A DNA stretch of 64,000 nt from Acanthaster planci (Eukaryota; Echinodermata; Asteroidea; Valvatida; Acanthasteridae): NCBI RefSeq assembly GCF_001949145.1, contig NW_019091366.1, positions 610,001 to 674,000 of the forward strand. The letters run 5' to 3'. The translations under genes and the position numbers were made by a program. A model generated the notes under the pieces. The model was not told where the DNA came from, made no database searches, and saw only the letters and a program-made list of their open reading frames with translations. Shown here piece after piece: positions 12,476-25,300 of this stretch. Position 1 is the stretch's first letter, and every line of letters starts with the position of its first letter.

Positions 12476-13083
12476 TTGTACCAACTGAAGCCACCAGCTG
12501 GCATCTTACCGCACTTAGTGCAAAAGTGATGGTTGGCTCTCATGAGTGAATTTGGTTAGCCATGGCGGGCAAGCCTTTGTTTGAGCTTTTGTATTCGGTA
12601 CACTAAGATGGCCACCGGTGGCTTCAGTGACCTGTGTATAAAGATTAAGGGCCTGTTTGTTTTACACGAATCAGAATCTTGATTAGTAATCCTTCATTGG
12701 TTCACTGACACCAGAATCCACCAAATGGATGGAGAGAACCAGCGTTGGGATCACTGATTGAGATCTAGATACACGTGAAACACGGACCGTAAGGGCATTG
12801 CCAGTCCATGCTTTTGTATGACGTCTGTGATGTCAATCCCTAAGTTATTTCTGATTGTTTGATGCTGGGTGGGGGTGGTTTACCATTGCTGTGTACATTT
12901 CTAGCAGTGCAGCTTTGAAGAGAAATATTCTTATCCATTCATTTGCCTTGATCAATGCTTTAACCTCAAAGGACCACTAGTTTTTCATTGCAGAAATAAT
13001 ATAGTTATTAGCACTGGCAAAAGATGAGAAACCAGTCATATGAATCATATGCGAGCCAACTTTTTTTTCAGAAATTCCCAACA

Positions 13084-13089
13084 TTTATT
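13084..13089 (-). terminator. Candidate poly(A) signal of the HSPA12 locus
   Basis: TTTATT on the plus strand is AATAAA on the minus strand. It lies 6.3 kb past the HSPA12 stop codon, implying a long 3' UTR if used. Nearer minus-strand signals may exist, so this is only a candidate. Confidence 0.3.
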
Positions 13090-13100
13090 GATACATGCCC

Positions 13101-13106
13101 AATAAA
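13101..13106 (+). terminator. Candidate poly(A) signal of TMEM230
   Basis: AATAAA in the sense direction about 1.5 kb after the TMEM230 stop. It is only 12 bp from the opposed minus-strand signal, as expected where two convergent genes end. Confidence 0.35.
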
Positions 13107-16100
13107 GAATCATCACAACAGTACACATACAGTACAAATTCATTGAACCAAGTACTTAGTATAAAATGTAATCAGTAACTCGATACAGTCTAGCAAAATT
13201 CATTTCATTAAAACTCATCTAATTCTACACTTCATTTGAAGTATGTTAGTTTGGTGAATTATGATATAAAGTGAACTATCGGTGGCAACTTTGGTGAAGT
13301 TCTTCCAAAGTTCTTCCAAAGTTCTTTTGTTGCACGATGTTCATGATAAACTCTAAAGGTAACAGTGCCCTCTTATGGAAGCCTGAAGTGACCTCCCACT
13401 TTTTCCACATTTTCGTCCATAAGGAAAGATTAAGTGCAGAGAAGTCAGTTGACCATATAGTCTCTTTTCAGCTTTGGTGTTTGATATCCAAAAAAAAGTT
13501 CCTTCTAAAATATGATATAAACTCAAAAGACATCTTTTCCAGACACATCATGAAGAAACATCTTTCTGAGATAAAAAACCCTTCTTCCTGCAATGAAACA
13601 CCGCCATGAACAGACATCAGTTTGTCACTATCTTTCAACGATAATTCATCAGCAAAATGAGGAAGCGTGGATGGTCACTTTAGCTGCAATATCCTCTGGC
13701 TTTGAGCATTAAAAATTAGTTGGATGAGAGTGTTTATGCTAGTGCACATGTTCTGTGCATGAAGGTAAGTGTACTTGGCCTGATCCATGGACGTCTTTAC
13801 AGGCGCACTAACTCCCTAGAAGCCTCAGCTCTTCCTGCCCTTTAAAAAGTGATCGTAAAATTATGTTCGCCGTACCATCGCATATTGGCTGTTATTTATT
13901 TTAAAGAGAAATATTATATTCTTGGTGTATGTAATGCCATACTAAAATCTGTGAAAGATTAGACATGAAATCAAAGTAAAATGAGCGACAGTGAAGTATG
14001 TGAAATAAAAATGGAAAATTGCAATGAGACGAGATGTGCACTGTAAATGGGAAACACGGAGAGGGGGCTGATTTAAAACTCTGACAAAATGAATGGTTTC
14101 TGGTGAATGGAATGTGCGACTGAATGTGTCCCTGAGATCACAGAGAATGCTGGAAATCCAAGACTTACCGGCAAAACTTTTCTAATCCCTTTGGCTGCGG
14201 CTACCGAGTATGAACAACTTCTAAAGAAGAAGAAGCCAATATGAGTGGCTTACACCTATGGCATGTCTGAAACCTTGTCTTCACATCTATTTTTTTTTTT
14301 TTTTTTGCCTTTTCTTCTAAATTTGAAGCCCCCAACTTTGAAGAGTGTGACTCACTAAGGGAACACATACATGTACGACGTGAAGCCAGACAGGAATTTT
14401 TCAATCGGTCTGACAATCACACAGGTCTACATCTGGATTGCGGAGCCAGGGATTAGCTGACGTTGAAGACGAAAGTGTACCTTGAGACACAACTTTCGTT
14501 ATCAATGCCTTAAATAAGGCACCAGCCTTTGGTCATTTGTTGGTCTGGTTCCCGGAAGAAAAGATACTGTCCCAACATTCTTTCCCAGGTTACCAGACTA
14601 CTTCCACCCTTCCAGCTTCTTGCAGACCTGCATAAAACAAAGTGAACTTTGCAAACTTAGCAAACTCCTTGCAAAAGAAGTCTAAGGCGAGGGGGGGGTG
14701 TAGGTGCAGAACTAGTTTCATCGGCACATCATGCATTTTGTTTCCAGTCGGGTTTTTCCACGATTTAACCCTAACCACCCCCCAGTCTTCAGATTCTAGT
14801 CGATGGTTCTTAAGGATTTTGGCAGAGTTGAGGAAGGTAAGAGCAGGGCCACAAGATGTAGCAAGTACCACTCTCCCCCCCCCACACTGAAATGGAAGGA
14901 TCCAAGAGGGGGGCTAGAAAAAAATACGAAAGGGGTTGGGGTTACGACCAAATAAAAGACTTGTTTTTTCCTGATTTTCACACAAGTCATTCCATGCTTA
15001 CTGATATGGGACACACTGTACATGTAACTAGATGTTCTAAAAGACTGATCGTGTCATAGTAAGAACTAGAAGTTAGAGTAATATACAATTACAAGTTGGC
15101 ACGCACTGGAAGTAGTTTGAGTGCACCAGGGGCAAATTAAGACAATTTTCCTTCAACTAGACTACGGTTACATAATAGGAAATGTAAATGAATAATAACA
15201 ATTATGTTCAATTACAGATTAAATAAGGTACCTCCATGTACATTTTTATATATATAATTGTATAAATAAAGAGTTAAAATGCAAATGACATGAATAAAAC
15301 CATCCACAGATTGGTGCAAAGCGAACACTAAATCTCTAAAACTACATATTTTGGTGGCATCGGTCCCTTGGTATATTTCAATATCTGAAATTTCACAATA
15401 CAACAACAAAAAACTACTGTTGAAAAATATACAGCTAGAATACCGGAACTTAGAACATGGTACGGTAATACTGAACGTCTGAACTTAGAGAACAACCTCG
15501 ATCAACTACAACGTACATTTGGATAAAATCAAGTTGTAATCCACTCCAATGTCACAAAACACCCGTGAGAGCACTCACGCATTTGTAATGAAGGAAACGG
15601 GGAAAGGAACATTTGAAATATAAGTCAGTTCAACAGGATGAAAACCACATCTTGACAATACAGTGAGTTGTAATAAGTACGGAAGAATTGATCAGAAATG
15701 ACTAGGATTGCGTTAAAATACAATGGAAGGGTTTACAAATTACAAGTAAATCTGAAAAAAAAAATTATTACTAAGGAGCACTTTTCCAGTGACTTGCATC
15801 ACCCTCCCTTAAGTTAATACTTAGCCCAAGAACTCTTCTGGCTCCTTGAGAAATCCCCTTTCAATACAAGTTGCCCCATTGTAGTTAAATAAACCTGTCT
15901 AAAGTGTCCAAGGCTCGCTTATGCATGTGGTTGAGGAAAAAAACACTGCATTTCAGCCCAAGTGACATTCTCTTGTACTGAATTCAAGGCATTCCTCTTC
16001 AATCAGACTTGCACAAGACATTTCTTTCTTCCTCTCTTCTCAGGCAGCTATTTCCCTCAATGAATAGTTGTTTTTTTGACGAAACCCTTCGATGAAACAA

Positions 16101-16121
16101 TAAGACCAGCAGAATGGGCAG
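13107..16121. other. No gene seen; possible distal HSPA12 3' UTR
   Basis: AT-rich sequence without a recognisable exon on either strand. It includes a tandem triple of gttcttccaaa (about 13298-13326), an 18-base T run near 14288-14306 and G-rich/C-rich runs around 14690 and 14875. It may be transcribed as the distal part of the HSPA12 3' UTR. Confidence 0.5.
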
Positions 16122-16404
16122 NNNNNNNNNNNNNNNNNNNNNNNNNNNNNNNNNNNNNNNNNNNNNNNNNNNNNNNNNNNNNNNNNNNNNNNNNNNNNNN
16201 NNNNNNNNNNNNNNNNNNNNNNNNNNNNNNNNNNNNNNNNNNNNNNNNNNNNNNNNNNNNNNNNNNNNNNNNNNNNNNNNNNNNNNNNNNNNNNNNNNNN
16301 NNNNNNNNNNNNNNNNNNNNNNNNNNNNNNNNNNNNNNNNNNNNNNNNNNNNNNNNNNNNNNNNNNNNNNNNNNNNNNNNNNNNNNNNNNNNNNNNNNNN
16401 NNNN
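16122..16404. other. Assembly gap (283 N)
   Basis: A run of 283 undetermined bases. Frames drawn through it are meaningless. It lies in the non-coding stretch downstream of HSPA12, so no known exon is interrupted. Confidence 1.
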
Positions 16405-19384
16405 ATCTAAATAAATTAAACCCTGTAACTGGCAACAGTTCAAATCAAAATAAACCCGTTTTTCTACAACCCACTATTCAAACTCAGAGCTCACAAATCC
16501 ATCTAAAGCTAAAACTTCACTATACGTTATCGGGTGTATACTTGTACTTTGGTCATTTTTTGAACTGAAAAAAATATCCTTGGACACTTTTTTTCAGTTC
16601 TTAACAAAATCGATAAACTGTTCTACATTTCATTGAATACAATATCTGCTGTAAAATTTAAATTTCACCAATATAAAACAAGATTATACACTCACTTAAA
16701 CACTCAACTCAATCGAAAGGCACTTGTGACAATTTTAGAGCTCTGGCAACTTTTTAAAGAAATTCTCATTTCATTTGTGAATCTGGTGACAATGGATCAT
16801 CAATGATCAACATGTCACATGAATAGGCGCTATTCTCACAGGCGAGGCTAAAAAGCTACCCACAATGCATCCTTCAAAATCTTTGGTGAAACTGACACGC
16901 GGTCATGAGACCTTCTCCGTCTGCAGCCTAAGACAGTGAGTCTGAGTCAATATACAGCAGTCCAACTGAATTCAACCCTCAGAGAAGTATACACTTTCAA
17001 CATTTCCCACCATTGCAAGATAACTTATATGCTGTTAGCCAAACCAACAAGTAAATAGGTAAATATCTACTCAGCAATCACGTTGAAACCAAGAAAGTCA
17101 TGAGTCAAGTTACCAGTCCAGCTAAATGGGATCAAACTAGGACAAATTTACCAGTGCCTCTTGCAAGCTTCATTAGAGATAGCTTGTCACTTGACTGACC
17201 TGATAATTTTTGATTACAACTCTTGGCGCGATAAACAGTATGCCCTCACTCCCTCGAATGCTTCAATCCAACTTCCAACTGCTTAAAAAAATCAACAAAT
17301 CATTATATACATTAAAAGATTCCTGTAAACGTTGTTTTCACGTTATGTATTTTTTTTAGCCAAACATTTTACGAATAGGTGTTAGTATACGGCAAGATTA
17401 CATTTCCGTGCCTGAATATATAAACACTGGCAAGATACTATACTGAGTTGCTACATGAATACACTCATTAATTTCTCCATCTATTTGTACTAGTGCTTTT
17501 GTAACATTCTTCCTTTGGTTTATTACATTAATTCTAATTTATTGACTGCACTTCATATCTGCAATTAAATTGGTTTGCTGATTTTTGTCGCATTACCTAG
17601 TCTTGAAATTGCCTGTAAAAATTCATCACATCCATTGATAATTAACATATTTACAAAACAGGAATTTTTGAGGATTTGGGGCCTCCGAAAACTCTGAAAA
17701 AAATGAATTGCAGTAGACATGTTACTAATGTTTCCCACTCATTTTTTTTTCTTTTCCCTTTCTTTTTTTTCTTTCAATGCAAGGGTACGGTTTGAATTGG
17801 TAATCTCAAGAGCACTGAACACAGATGTTCTATCGACCCAGCTGTTTCGTTCTACAGGATTTCTGACAAAGCCTTGAACCTTTTCTGAGGAGGGGTATCT
17901 CAGAGAGCCCTTAGAAATGATCCAATCCCAGAGAATTTCTGAAGTTTACACTTGTAAGCTTTCAGAGAGCACTGAGTGTGCAGTACGTCGTCAACAGATT
18001 CATTCGTAACAGAAAACTCCAAAAAATATCTTGAAAAATCTGAAAATCGATGTCCCAATAATGTACAAGTACGTAACACTCTTTTCAATCAGGACAAGTT
18101 GGCTAAGTACATACATGTACATGGACAACTTGAGGTAAAAAGTTGACCAAAACAAAAGTCAAACAAAAAATGTTCAAACAAAGATGACTCTGTACATGGC
18201 ACCCTGTTTTTGTTCATTTCACATCAAATCATCAACTCCTGGGCACATGACCTTTTTTCCACAGAGCAAATAAGATGTGAAATAATTTCAAGAGGTAGAG
18301 TAAAAGTAACAAAGACAAAGTTCAAATTTTTTTTATCAACGTACCTTTAGAACTACTCGGGGTGGGAGGATCTACTTGACCAGATTTGAATTTGCATTCT
18401 AATTTCTTACCCTGCTCTACAACTTCAGAAGTGTCAATATGCAGAAATCGGCACTGTCGTGTCAATTTGCAGTTAAGTCTACTCTTAATACCTAAATGCA
18501 GTACCAATAATTTGAGATAGAAAGCTAGAGGAATACATTAGACAATAATATATTCAAATAAGCTATCAATGAGACTTGAACAGCAAGTTCAAAATTTGGA
18601 AACACAGTTCCAAGCGAGTTACATTTTGTTCCAATTCCATTTAAATTTAATTAAAAAATAATTTCAAAAACCCTGACGACTTCCAGGGGCTAACTACAAC
18701 CCCAGCATTCAGCTCTCTCTTGACTCTCCCTTTTTTGGTGGCTATGGATGGGGCTAACTATCTATTACCCAGAGCAAGGAATTGAGGTAAATCATTTTGT
18801 CCCTTTTTTGTTAAAAAATGGCCTACTTGGAGCATTCAGCCCATGACTGGTTGGCATTTCGACCCCGAAGCCATATTTTTGAGGGGTTCAGCCTGAATAT
18901 CTATTGCATTTTAAAATGGAGGCAACTGAAATAATTTTGTTCCCTTGACTAGAATCTTGAGTTTGGTGGACAATTTCACCCGAATAAAGCTACAGCAAGT
19001 CATGCCCACACCGAGGTGGGTCTACCCTGTAGTGTAAACTAGGCCTGCCAAAGATGACAACTGACAATTTCCTGTATTGCGTGACTTTCCTCTCACAAAA
19101 CTTGCAGCAAAGAAATCACTGAGGGAGTAACGCACACATTTCAAGTCTCTGATCAGAGTTACACTTGAAGAAATTGATTCCGACATTCAACACTGCAGTA
19201 CTTTGCTTATGTAACATTTGTTGAATACACCAGTTGCTCATCAGTGCTTTTTCATATTTGGTGGGGGGGAGGGTTTGAGGGTGGCCCAGTCAAACTCATT
19301 TCCATGTCCGAAGTTGGGCAGCAAACTAAGGAAGGTAAAAGTGTGCTTTGGATGTCATCTTGCCAGCTTGCTCTCATACCTGGG
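16405..19384. other. No gene seen; proximal HSPA12 3' UTR candidate
   Basis: The sequence immediately after the HSPA12 stop codon (minus strand). AT-rich, without a convincing exon, repeat pair or RNA gene; likely 3' UTR in part. Confidence 0.5.
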
Positions 19385-22300
19385 TTACTTGCTGAGGAAA
19401 TCAATGTTTGCCTTGACGCATTTGCCGGTGGGCACATCAAGAGCGCTGACCTTTATCTCTGTGTCCCCGAACTGCATGGTGAGCTGCAGCTCTCGCCGTT
19501 TGGCAGGGCTGGCGCCACTGGGCGGAGCGTCCGACACATCGATGTGAAGCGTGCCACACTTGTGGACCCCCCGGTCGGTGATGAAGTCCACCTTGTCTCG
19601 TTCTGTGCAGTAGATGTTGATGACGATGGCCTTCTGGCTGGGTTTGGCCGGCGTGTAGCTGCGCGTGACCATGTCGCCCACCGCCACTGACTGGTCGGCC
19701 TGGACGTACGTATCGAAGATGTCCTTGCACCACTCCACTTTGTCCTTGACCACCTGCTTCTCCCTGGGGTGGCGGGCGGGGACAAACTTGTTCAGAACGC
19801 CCACGCCGTAGGTAAGCCGGGAGCGCCGGACGCGCACCGCCGTGGGGTCCAGCCCAAACATGACTGCCCCCTTCAGAATGGTCAGCCCCACGTCCCGGGG
19901 GATGATCACCCGCAGGCGGCTGGCAAACTTCTTCCTCATCTGGTTCTGCAGGAGAGGGGACTGTGCAAAGCCTCCCGCTAGAAATAGGTAGGACACCCCC
20001 TGGACGGACAAGGGGCATTAAAATAAATTAGCACTTATCTGTATGAAATGGCCTTAACCTTTTCCGTTTTATAGGGAGTATAGCCCTGTGGTTAGGAGTC
20101 ATGACTCACGATAAGAAGGTCAGGGGTTCGAATCCAGCTACTAAGTGTATGCTACATGGTCATTAGCTGGGGAGCAACTTGTGTTAGAATACCATCCTGT
20201 CCGGGGGGGGATAGATCATTCTTAATTGCTTCATCAACAAAAACCAGGGATAAACGCTGCCCTGATGGGCCAAACTGGATCACGACAGACCTTATTACTT
20301 CACTTTTAAACAATCTGCGTCTTTTTTTCAAAATATACAAAACAAGAAGAACCACGGCCAAATTCTAACCTTTAGCTGTGGTTCGTTCAGTAGTCCTTCA
20401 ACGAGGGAAATGATACTTGCAACTGCTGGCCTGAAGAGTTGCTGCATGCCCTCTGGAGTGAAACGCAGCATACCTGGAACTCAACATACGAAAAATCAGA
20501 AACTCAGGTGCCACATGAGTTTTTTTTTTATACCCTTATGATGCCGGACTAATCAAAAATATTACTTTGAACATCCAATTCATTGTCAAATTCAGTAACC
20601 AGCACTTCATCACTTGAGCAATCATGTCGCACACAGGCAGTTTCTACAATTTGTTAGCAGTTAATTTGGAGACCTCAAAAATGAGGCTAGATAGCTCCAA
20701 CGGTAAAGCACCTGTTAGCATTCAGGAGTCTGTAGGTTCGAATACAACTTTAAGTTTTTCTTTTTACATACAACTATCATATGAAAAAGCTTGGTTAAAG
20801 GTCAGGAGAAGCCATGTTCTTATGCTGAAATAAAACTTTTATTTAATGCTACTTGTAAGAGACTATATGAGCAACAGCAATCACACTTCCAGAAAGTCGT
20901 CTGTCCTCTGTAAAGAAAAAACTGTATCATGATCACATGTGATCTTGCCCAGTTGCCCAGAACTAATTTTAAGTATTTCCGTGCGGTTCCTAAAACTGGG
21001 GTGTGGAGGGAATTCCATGCTGAGTTGTTCCAATACCTTGGGCCGACCATGTCACATTTTGGCTTCGGTAGTTCCAGATGGCATCCTCCACGGTGCTCGT
21101 CTCTCTAGTGTACTTCTTATAGTAGTCGATGAAGGAGAAGGGCAGGGAGACGTTCAGAGGGTTGTTCTTGTAGGGGTTGACGTTGCGCTTGCGTGACTCA
21201 AAGGCAATCATGAGGTCCACCCAGCCTGCGGGCCTCTTGATCTGGAGGGAAACCAGGAACACAGACGTGATTGTAAAACGATAAAAAGAGTGTTCCACAG
21301 CAAACAAGGGTCATGACGGTACTATCTCATAAGCTGGTACATCTCTGTTCTCACTTTTCTAAACACTGTGGTTCCCAATTGACAAGTGATCTTAGTTGGG
21401 AACATTGTATAGCGTTCCAACTTTTGAGACACTCCCTAATGCCGCCACGAAGCCATCTTGGTTTAACTACATTGCTCCACCTTCAATAAAGATCATTCAC
21501 CTGATGCCTATTTACTTTTTTCCCAAAGAAAAATTCTTATTACTCAAATCACAGTTGATGGAAATGCCCCCTAAATAAAAATTAAAAACCGAGTAAGTTA
21601 TCCGAGTTGTTGGAGCAGAATTCTCTAGGTTCAGGGTCTGAATCCCACTGGATCACCTTAAACTCCTCGATGAAGTCCTCGCCGAAAATTTCTACCAGGA
21701 GCTTCTCAAACTCGGCGTCCACGCAGACCGAGCCGTACATGCCGCCCGATGCCTTGTGCAGCTCCTTCAGCGAGCCCCCTTCGTCCTCCTCCACCTCGTG
21801 GACGGTGATGTCCACAGTGCCCCCACCACAGTCCACCACCATGTAGCGGGTTCCTGGAGTTTTAAGGGGGGAGATGGGGGTAGGAATCATTTTAAGGGAC
21901 CATATGGGGCCCTGATCTCACCCGGGGTCTGACACCCCTCCCCCCCGCCAAGTTGCAGCATCAGATCCCTGAGGTCCTCAAACAAGTGAATTTCGAGAAA
22001 AGAGGAAACTCTCATCCAATACAGACGATTCACAGTAGTGCACTTCCAAGAGTTTGCAATGTGTTGACCAATCACAATGCGCGGAATTTGTCGACCAAAT
22101 ATGCATTTGGAAATGGTCGATCGATTTTGCACACTGTGATTGTTCAACTTGTTGCTTAATCTTGGAGGCACACTATAGTGAATCGCCCATATTCAGCTGT
22201 CCCTTTAACCATATGCTGCTGGGTTTAATTTGAAGTTACATGTACATGACATATTCCCGGGGGATTTCAAAGATTTTCCATTTCAAAATTCTTCAAAAAT

Positions 22301-25300
22301 TCAGTAACTTTATTTACTGGATGTTTACGTCCACACAAATGACTGTCTGGTGGCTACTCTAATCCGACAAACAACATCTATAGACACCCGAGTATTTCAG
22401 CCAGGCCTTTTCAAAAGCGGACCAGATTAGCATGCAGCGGTATTGTATTGCTCTTCCCAGGAGCACTGGAGTGCTTTTGTCCCAAGTGGTAATCCGCTCG
22501 CACTGAATGCCACAAACAGTAATACAATCTCTCAAAATAAGGACAGACTTCCTCCACTACTGACGACTGAAAAATGTTGGCAATTCCCAGCAGCCCTGTC
22601 TTTTGTTCCGAGTACGGTCTTTGTTACAAGGTCAAACTCCTTTGTCCGATTTCGGGCACCCTGGCTTTGCATATAAAGCCAAAGTCTCTGGTTCCGGGCA
22701 ACCTGGCAAGAAGTGGTTAACATCTTCCAGGCAAGAGCCCCCCAAAACGCTGCATCAGATCCCTTGACTACTGGGTCCACAAAATACACAAAAACTTGAT
22801 AAGAATTTATCAGCCATCTTGATTCAAATTTTGACCAGAAATATGACTGAAACATGATCGGAACTGATGGTTCAGGTCAACACTAAATAAGAATAAAATA
22901 ACCGACACAGTCCCCACTTTGGGGGATTTCTTTGGAGGAGAACACAATGTACTTTCTGGGGGCCAACGACCTGGGATTGGGAGGGTCCTGGTCATCAGAA
23001 AATCTGGAAACTTGACTTTTAGGAGTCACGGCACAGCTGCACACAGACAGAGATGGATGACCGGATTTACAGGAGCAAAAAAAAAAGAAGGATTTTGTGC
23101 GAATCCCCGGAGGGAGCACATTGATCCTAGGGTACCTTGGGGCAGGCCTTACCAGTAGTTGGGCTGGATGCTGTGAAGTGACATGGGTGGAGAACCAGGT
23201 TGAGTGGTTATTGATGCATTAAAGCCTCTAGAGTTGTAACCATTGGTTTTTTAAAGCAACTCTGATCCAAAGCTCTCAAATTTCTTTCTGTTTTGGCGGT
23301 TCTTTTTTGACAATTCAGGCAGGCACCAGACTCAAGAAATAAATACTAGCACAAATTTAAAAAAAAAAATAGTTTGTCTTCTCTATGTATACTGTTTCCA
23401 CAAGATGTCACTTTTCCCTTGCCTGGAAAAGTTAAGTTCCGACAAAAAAAAAGACCCCACCCCCACAAGAAAAACCTTCCTCCTACAACAAACACACATT
23501 TGTTCCCGGACTCATAAACAAAATTCAACTTTCCCTCTTTTGAAAGGGCATCATCCCTGGTCCCAATAGAATTGAACATGACTGATATATGGGGAACCAC
23601 ACCAATGACCACAGCATGAATGGCTATCTTTGTTCCCCCGGCCTCGCCGAGGGGGGCAGAAAAACAGGCCTACCGGCAACGAGGGACTCACTGCAGGCCA
23701 AGAAATGCCAAAATCTGCCCCGGTTTAGCAAACACCACTGAGCACACCCATGTACTAAGCAGCACGTGTCTAACCACTGGCCTGGATTCCCACAAACAAA
23801 GCCCTGTTCAATTCCCGCTGGACAAATCACATTGTACAGCTATTGGTAGGATACCAGTCGAGGCAATATCGGCAATATCACACCCAAGCATTTACACACT
23901 ATCTTCAAACTGACTGTATTTAAACACGCATCCTCCCCTGTCCAGTTTGAAATTTTTGTAAAAGTCTGAAATGTGCACCAACAGAATAGCTTCGCGGTTT
24001 AATTATCCTCTTTTACTGGCCATTTGTTTTTGCACTGAATCGACCAAATAATGTGCGATTCCTCAAACTTTCAAAACTACGTAGATGAGTGAGCCGGCTA
24101 ATTGTTCAGCAGACGTCTCATTTTACTGAACCCAAAGTTAACTTTGTACAAAAAGACGCAGCACTGAAACCACTGTTTAAAAAACAAGCCCTTTCCACTG
24201 AAACCCTTAATCTTGGTGTGAGAAAATTTTGTGACTTTTAGTTCTTTTTTTCCCCAGTCCTTTAGTATTCCATTCAGGGAGTTGAATGGTTTTTTTCTTG
24301 AACTTCAGTGGTTTCTGAAACAGTATAGTATCCCGACTCTTTTCCAACCTACCGTGTCTGATGTTTTCCGCCACCTGGCTGTTGGACTTCTCCGGATTGT
24401 CCCTCATCCACTTCCGACGCTGTGAGAGATGCTCCGGCACCAGCTCCCTCATCCTCAACTTCCGGATGCAGATGGAGGCTGCCTCAGGCTCCAGGGCAAT
24501 CAGCAGCTGCTCTGGGAAGGAGGGTGAGGCCAGGCCCGCCTGAAATTTTTTACAAATACCCCAAAAAGTTGAAAAAACTTTGCGGCAGGCAACAGTCAAT
24601 CGACGAGTAAGAGTCTAGGTGAACCTCAAAACTCAGATTTCGAACTTTGGAAAAACGAACTGTTACCATTGGAAACAAGAAACACCATGTGGGAACGGCG
24701 GGTTCCCATATCAACATCTGTTTATGAATGTGTTTGCTGATTTGGCCTCAGCCTATTCCAACCGGCTATAAGCCGTGTCTGAATGTTACGGCAGTGGCTT
24801 GAGATAATATCAGGCTGCATTCACTTCCCATGGTTGTGAGTACTAGCCTCAACCTCAGCCACTCATTTCAGACAAGGCTGCATGCCTACCAAGAATTTAG
24901 CCAGTTCCCAATCAACAGAGAACTTCAAAAGGACCAGGAGCGGTCCAAGTTTTGAGACAAAGAGAACGAAACCATCTCAAAAATTATTGACAGAGGAAAA
25001 AAAAAAAGCTTGGATTTACCCTGTAGGCTGCCTCCCTCATGAACTGCTTGGCCGGCTGCTTCCAAATGGCAGGGACGGTCAGCACCCAGCGGATTTCGCC
25101 CGGGTCAAACCGGCCGTCGTTGGACTGGTCGCACAGCTCCTCCACGGCATGCTCTCGGAAGAAGCGCAGTGCGTGCTCAAACACTTTGATGGCGGGGAGT
25201 CTCTGTCCGTTAGCAGCCGTCAGCTCGGTCTCCAGGTTGAGATTCTAAAGGAAAAAAAGGAGACACGAAAACTGGCATCGTCAGCCCAACTAAGTTTCTC

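Larger units (their letters stand above)
11576..13106 (+). other. TMEM230 3' UTR candidate region
   Basis: No coding exon is seen between the TMEM230 stop and 13106. The region holds a hAT-like MITE (12068-12475). AATAAA signals occur inside the MITE (about 12424) and at 13101-13106. The latter would give a 3' UTR of about 1.5 kb; an earlier end cannot be excluded. Confidence 0.45.

Noticed and set aside
16040-16443. Open frames across the N run
   Set aside because: They exist only because undetermined bases are treated as open.
19437-20018. Long alternative-frame open reading frames over the last HSPA12 exon
   Set aside because: They are shadows of a GC-rich exon; the frame containing [11 protein letters not shown] and the family C terminus is the real one.
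20073-20756. Functional tRNA genes
   Set aside because: A and B boxes are present, but acceptor stems do not pair and the anticodon loops are irregular.
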